Below, piece by piece: positions 32,557 through 34,415 of a stretch of 34,415 nt of DNA. The notes below the pieces were generated by a model. That model made no database searches and was not told the DNA's origin. It was given only the letters and a program-made list of their open reading frames with translations. The stretch lies in contig DWZN01000055.1 in assembly GCA_019117545.1 (NCBI GenBank), positions 1-34,415 on the forward strand, written 5' to 3'. The translations under genes and the position numbers were made by a program. Source of the stretch: Candidatus Brevibacterium intestinavium (GTDB taxonomy: Bacteria; Actinomycetota; Actinomycetes; Actinomycetales; Brevibacteriaceae). The first letter of the stretch is position 1. Each line of letters opens with the position of its first letter.

Positions 32557-33566
32557 CAGACACCTCGCATCCCATCACCCTGTTCACGGGCCAATGGGCC
32601 GATCTGCCCTTCGAGGAGGTGGCCCGCCTGGCGGCCTCGTGGGGCTACGACGGACTCGAGATCGCCTGTTCCGGCGACCATCTCGATCTGGCCCGGGCCG
32701 ACGAGGATCCGGACTACCTGCAGTCGCGCCTGGACATCCTCGACCGCCACGGGCTCGGAGTGTGGGCGATCTCGAACCACCTGGCCGGTCAGGCCGTCTG
32801 CGACGACCCGATCGACTTCCGGCACCGCGCGATCGTCCGCGACTACGTGTGGGGCGACGGTGAGGCCGAGGGAGTGCGGCAGCGGGCCGCCGAGGACATG
32901 AAGCGGGCCGCCCGAGTGGCCCGTCGGCTCGGCGTGGACACCGTCGTCGGTTTCACCGGTTCGCAGATCTGGCCCTATGTGGCGATGTTCCCTCCGGTCC
33001 CCGCCGAGGTCATCGACGCCGGCTACGAGGACTTCGCCGAACGGTGGAATCCCATCCTCGACGTCTTCGATGACGAAGGGGTGCGATTCGCCCACGAGGT
33101 CCATCCCTCGGAGATCGCCTATGACCACTGGACGACAGTCCGGGCGCTCGAGGCCATCGATCACCGACAGGCGTTCGCGCTGAACTGGGATCCCAGCCAT
33201 CTGCTGTGGCAGGGCATCGACACAGTCGGCTTCATCACCGACTTCGCCGACCGGATCGCTCATGTCGACTGCAAGGACACCCGGCTGCGTCCGCCCACCG
33301 GCCGCGCCGGGATCCTCGGTTCCCACCTGCCGTGGGGCGATCCGCGCCGGGGCTGGGACTTCGTGTCCACCGGGCACGGCGACATGCACTGGGAGGATGC
33401 GTTCCGTGCACTCGCCGCGATCGGCTACACCGGTCCCATCTCGATCGAATGGGAGGACGCCGGAATGGATCGGCTCCACGGCGCCGCCGAGGCGGTCGAC
33501 CGGATCCGTCAGCTGCTGTGGAAGCGCCCGGAGGCCGCCTTCGACGCGGCGTTCGCGAATCAGTGA
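32553..33566 (+). CDS. Sugar phosphate isomerase/epimerase family TIM-barrel protein
   Basis: Second xylose-isomerase-like (AP endonuclease 2 fold) protein of the operon, 337 aa. Expected metal ligands can be placed at E182 (HEVHPSE), D213/H216 (NWDPSHLLW), H237/D239 (AHVDCKD) and E299 (ISIEWED). The GILGSHLPWGD and WDFVSTGHGDMHW segments are typical of a subfamily found beside Gfo/Idh genes. The reaction is unknown; isomerisation or dehydration of an oxidised sugar is inference. ATG 32553 follows AAAGGAG and overlaps the previous stop by 4 bp. Last gene of the operon. Confidence 0.9.
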   Translation: MTDTSHPITLFTGQWADLPFEEVARLAASWGYDGLEIACSGDHLDLARADEDPDYLQSRLDILDRHGLGVWAISNHLAGQAVCDDPIDFRHRAIVRDYVWGDGEAEGVRQRAAEDMKRAARVARRLGVDTVVGFTGSQIWPYVAMFPPVPAEVIDAGYEDFAERWNPILDVFDDEGVRFAHEVHPSEIAYDHWTTVRALEAIDHRQAFALNWDPSHLLWQGIDTVGFITDFADRIAHVDCKDTRLRPPTGRAGILGSHLPWGDPRRGWDFVSTGHGDMHWEDAFRALAAIGYTGPISIEWEDAGMDRLHGAAEAVDRIRQLLWKRPEAAFDAAFANQ

Positions 33567-33651
33567 GGGTCCGTGCAGTGGTGCGCCCTGCGTTTTGCCG
33601 CGGTGCGGTGCTGCTGATGATCGCCTGAGGGTCTCGTTCAGGCTCCGTTCG

Positions 33652-33657
33652 TAGACT
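33652..33657 (+). promoter_or_regulatory. Candidate -10 for the metalloprotease gene, probably leaderless
   Basis: TAGACT ends 8 bases before the ATG at 33666, placing transcription start at or just before the start codon. No ribosome site is present between them. Confidence 0.4.
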
Positions 33658-33665
33658 GAGCCGCT

Positions 33666-34415
33666 ATGGACTTCAAGCAGGCAGCGGCGACGTGGTGGGA
33701 TGCGATCACCTCGGGTTTCGGGCGGCAGGACGGACTGGAACTCGACGCCCTCGGACTCGTGTTCGTCATCGGTGTGCCCCTGATCGTGACGCTGGCGCCG
33801 GGCATCTGGCGCTTCTTCGGTCTCTACGTCACCTTCGTCCACGAGCTCGGCCACGCCTTCGCCGCCCTGACGACGGGGCGGGTGGTCAAGGGGATCTCCC
33901 TGAACTTCGACCATTCGGGGCAGATGAACTCCTTCGGCAGGGTCGGCTTCTCCGCCACCTGGGCCGGGTTCTGGGGATATCCGGCGCCGGGCCTGCTCGG
34001 TCTCGTCCTCATCACCTCGGCGGTCTTCGGCTGGGCACCCCTGGCCCTGTCGCTGGGAGCGCTGGTGCTGCTCGTGGCGCTCATCTTCATCCGGAACCTC
34101 GCGGGCGCGGTCATCGCCGTGGCCACGGCCGTCGTCGCGCAGCTGATCGTCGTGTTCCTGCCGCTCGAATGGATCTCGATCTTCGTCGCAGCCCTCGGCA
34201 TGGGGCTGGTGATCGGCTCGCTCAAGGACCTCGTCAAGGTCATCCGCGTCCACACCCGGCGACGTCGCGTCCAGCAGTCCGACGCCTATATCCTCGCACA
34301 GGGCTCGCGGCTGCCCGCCGGGGCCTGGCTGACGCTGTTCGCACTCGTCATCATCGTCTGCGCGCTCGCCTCGGCGCGCGTCCTGTACTCGGCGGTGACG
34401 ATCGGGCCGGTGTGA
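33666..34415 (+). CDS. M50 family membrane metalloprotease
   Basis: Predicted intramembrane or membrane-embedded zinc protease, 249 aa, with about six hydrophobic segments. The zinc-binding motif H59-E60-L-G-H63 lies at the start of a helix after WRFFGLYVTFV, as in actinobacterial M50 proteins. A segment near 126-150 (LIFIRNLAGAV) could provide the third ligand region, but I cannot assign it. A basic cytoplasmic stretch (RVHTRRRRVQQ) precedes the last helix. No PDZ domain is visible, and the protein is short compared with RseP/Rip1. Substrate unknown. The TGA stop is the last three bases of the window, so the gene is complete. Confidence 0.85.
   Translation: MDFKQAAATWWDAITSGFGRQDGLELDALGLVFVIGVPLIVTLAPGIWRFFGLYVTFVHELGHAFAALTTGRVVKGISLNFDHSGQMNSFGRVGFSATWAGFWGYPAPGLLGLVLITSAVFGWAPLALSLGALVLLVALIFIRNLAGAVIAVATAVVAQLIVVFLPLEWISIFVAALGMGLVIGSLKDLVKVIRVHTRRRRVQQSDAYILAQGSRLPAGAWLTLFALVIIVCALASARVLYSAVTIGPV

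Overview
The window is GC-rich, gene-dense actinobacterial chromosome. Three things point there: an M. tuberculosis-like fhaA-fhaB-pstP-rodA-pbpA-pknA-pknB growth/cell-wall signalling cluster, a Streptomyces CL190-like mevalonate operon, and heavy use of 4-bp stop/start overlaps (ATGA, GTGA). A Micrococcales genus such as Brevibacterium would fit, but that placement is inference. I see no phage genes, insertion sequences, CRISPR arrays or rRNA.

Region 1 (1-9546, all minus strand) is a Ser/Thr phospho-signalling and peptidoglycan operon. Transcription runs from fhaA through fhaB, pstP, rodA, pbpA and pknA to pknB, whose 3' end lies beyond base 1. Two FHA phosphothreonine readers, one PP2C phosphatase and two PASTA-bearing kinases are packed with a SEDS glycosyltransferase and its class B transpeptidase. 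PknA has an unusual Ser/Asp/Gly-rich extracellular tail, and both kinases share a D-A-T-Q-x-Y-P motif before the membrane helix.

Region 2 (9547-10270) holds divergent promoters, tRNA-Leu(CAG), a strong hairpin after the tRNA, and an unexplained cluster of four copies of a short repeat.

Region 3 (10271-16840, minus strand) is a complete six-gene mevalonate operon, from mevalonate kinase to HMG-CoA synthase, making isopentenyl/dimethylallyl diphosphate from acetyl-CoA-derived precursors. Its upstream gap carries a perfect 23-bp inverted repeat.

Region 4 (17168-24034) is a mixed block: a GlcD-type FAD oxidase, divergent from a family A DNA polymerase lacking the 5' nuclease; a zinc alcohol dehydrogenase; a VanZ-like membrane protein; and, convergent with it, a PhzF-like protein translationally coupled to a membrane methyltransferase.

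Region 5 (24168-33566) is a sugar-uptake and catabolism locus. A ROK repressor is divergent from a Gfo/Idh dehydrogenase, a ribose-type ABC importer (ATPase, two permeases, lipoprotein) and two TIM-barrel isomerases. The first isomerase matches the tagatose/allulose 3-epimerase family in residue spacing but has Gln where a metal-binding His is expected. The sugar is unknown, and this is the best candidate for an undescribed pathway. The window closes with an M50-type membrane metalloprotease whose stop codon is the last three bases.
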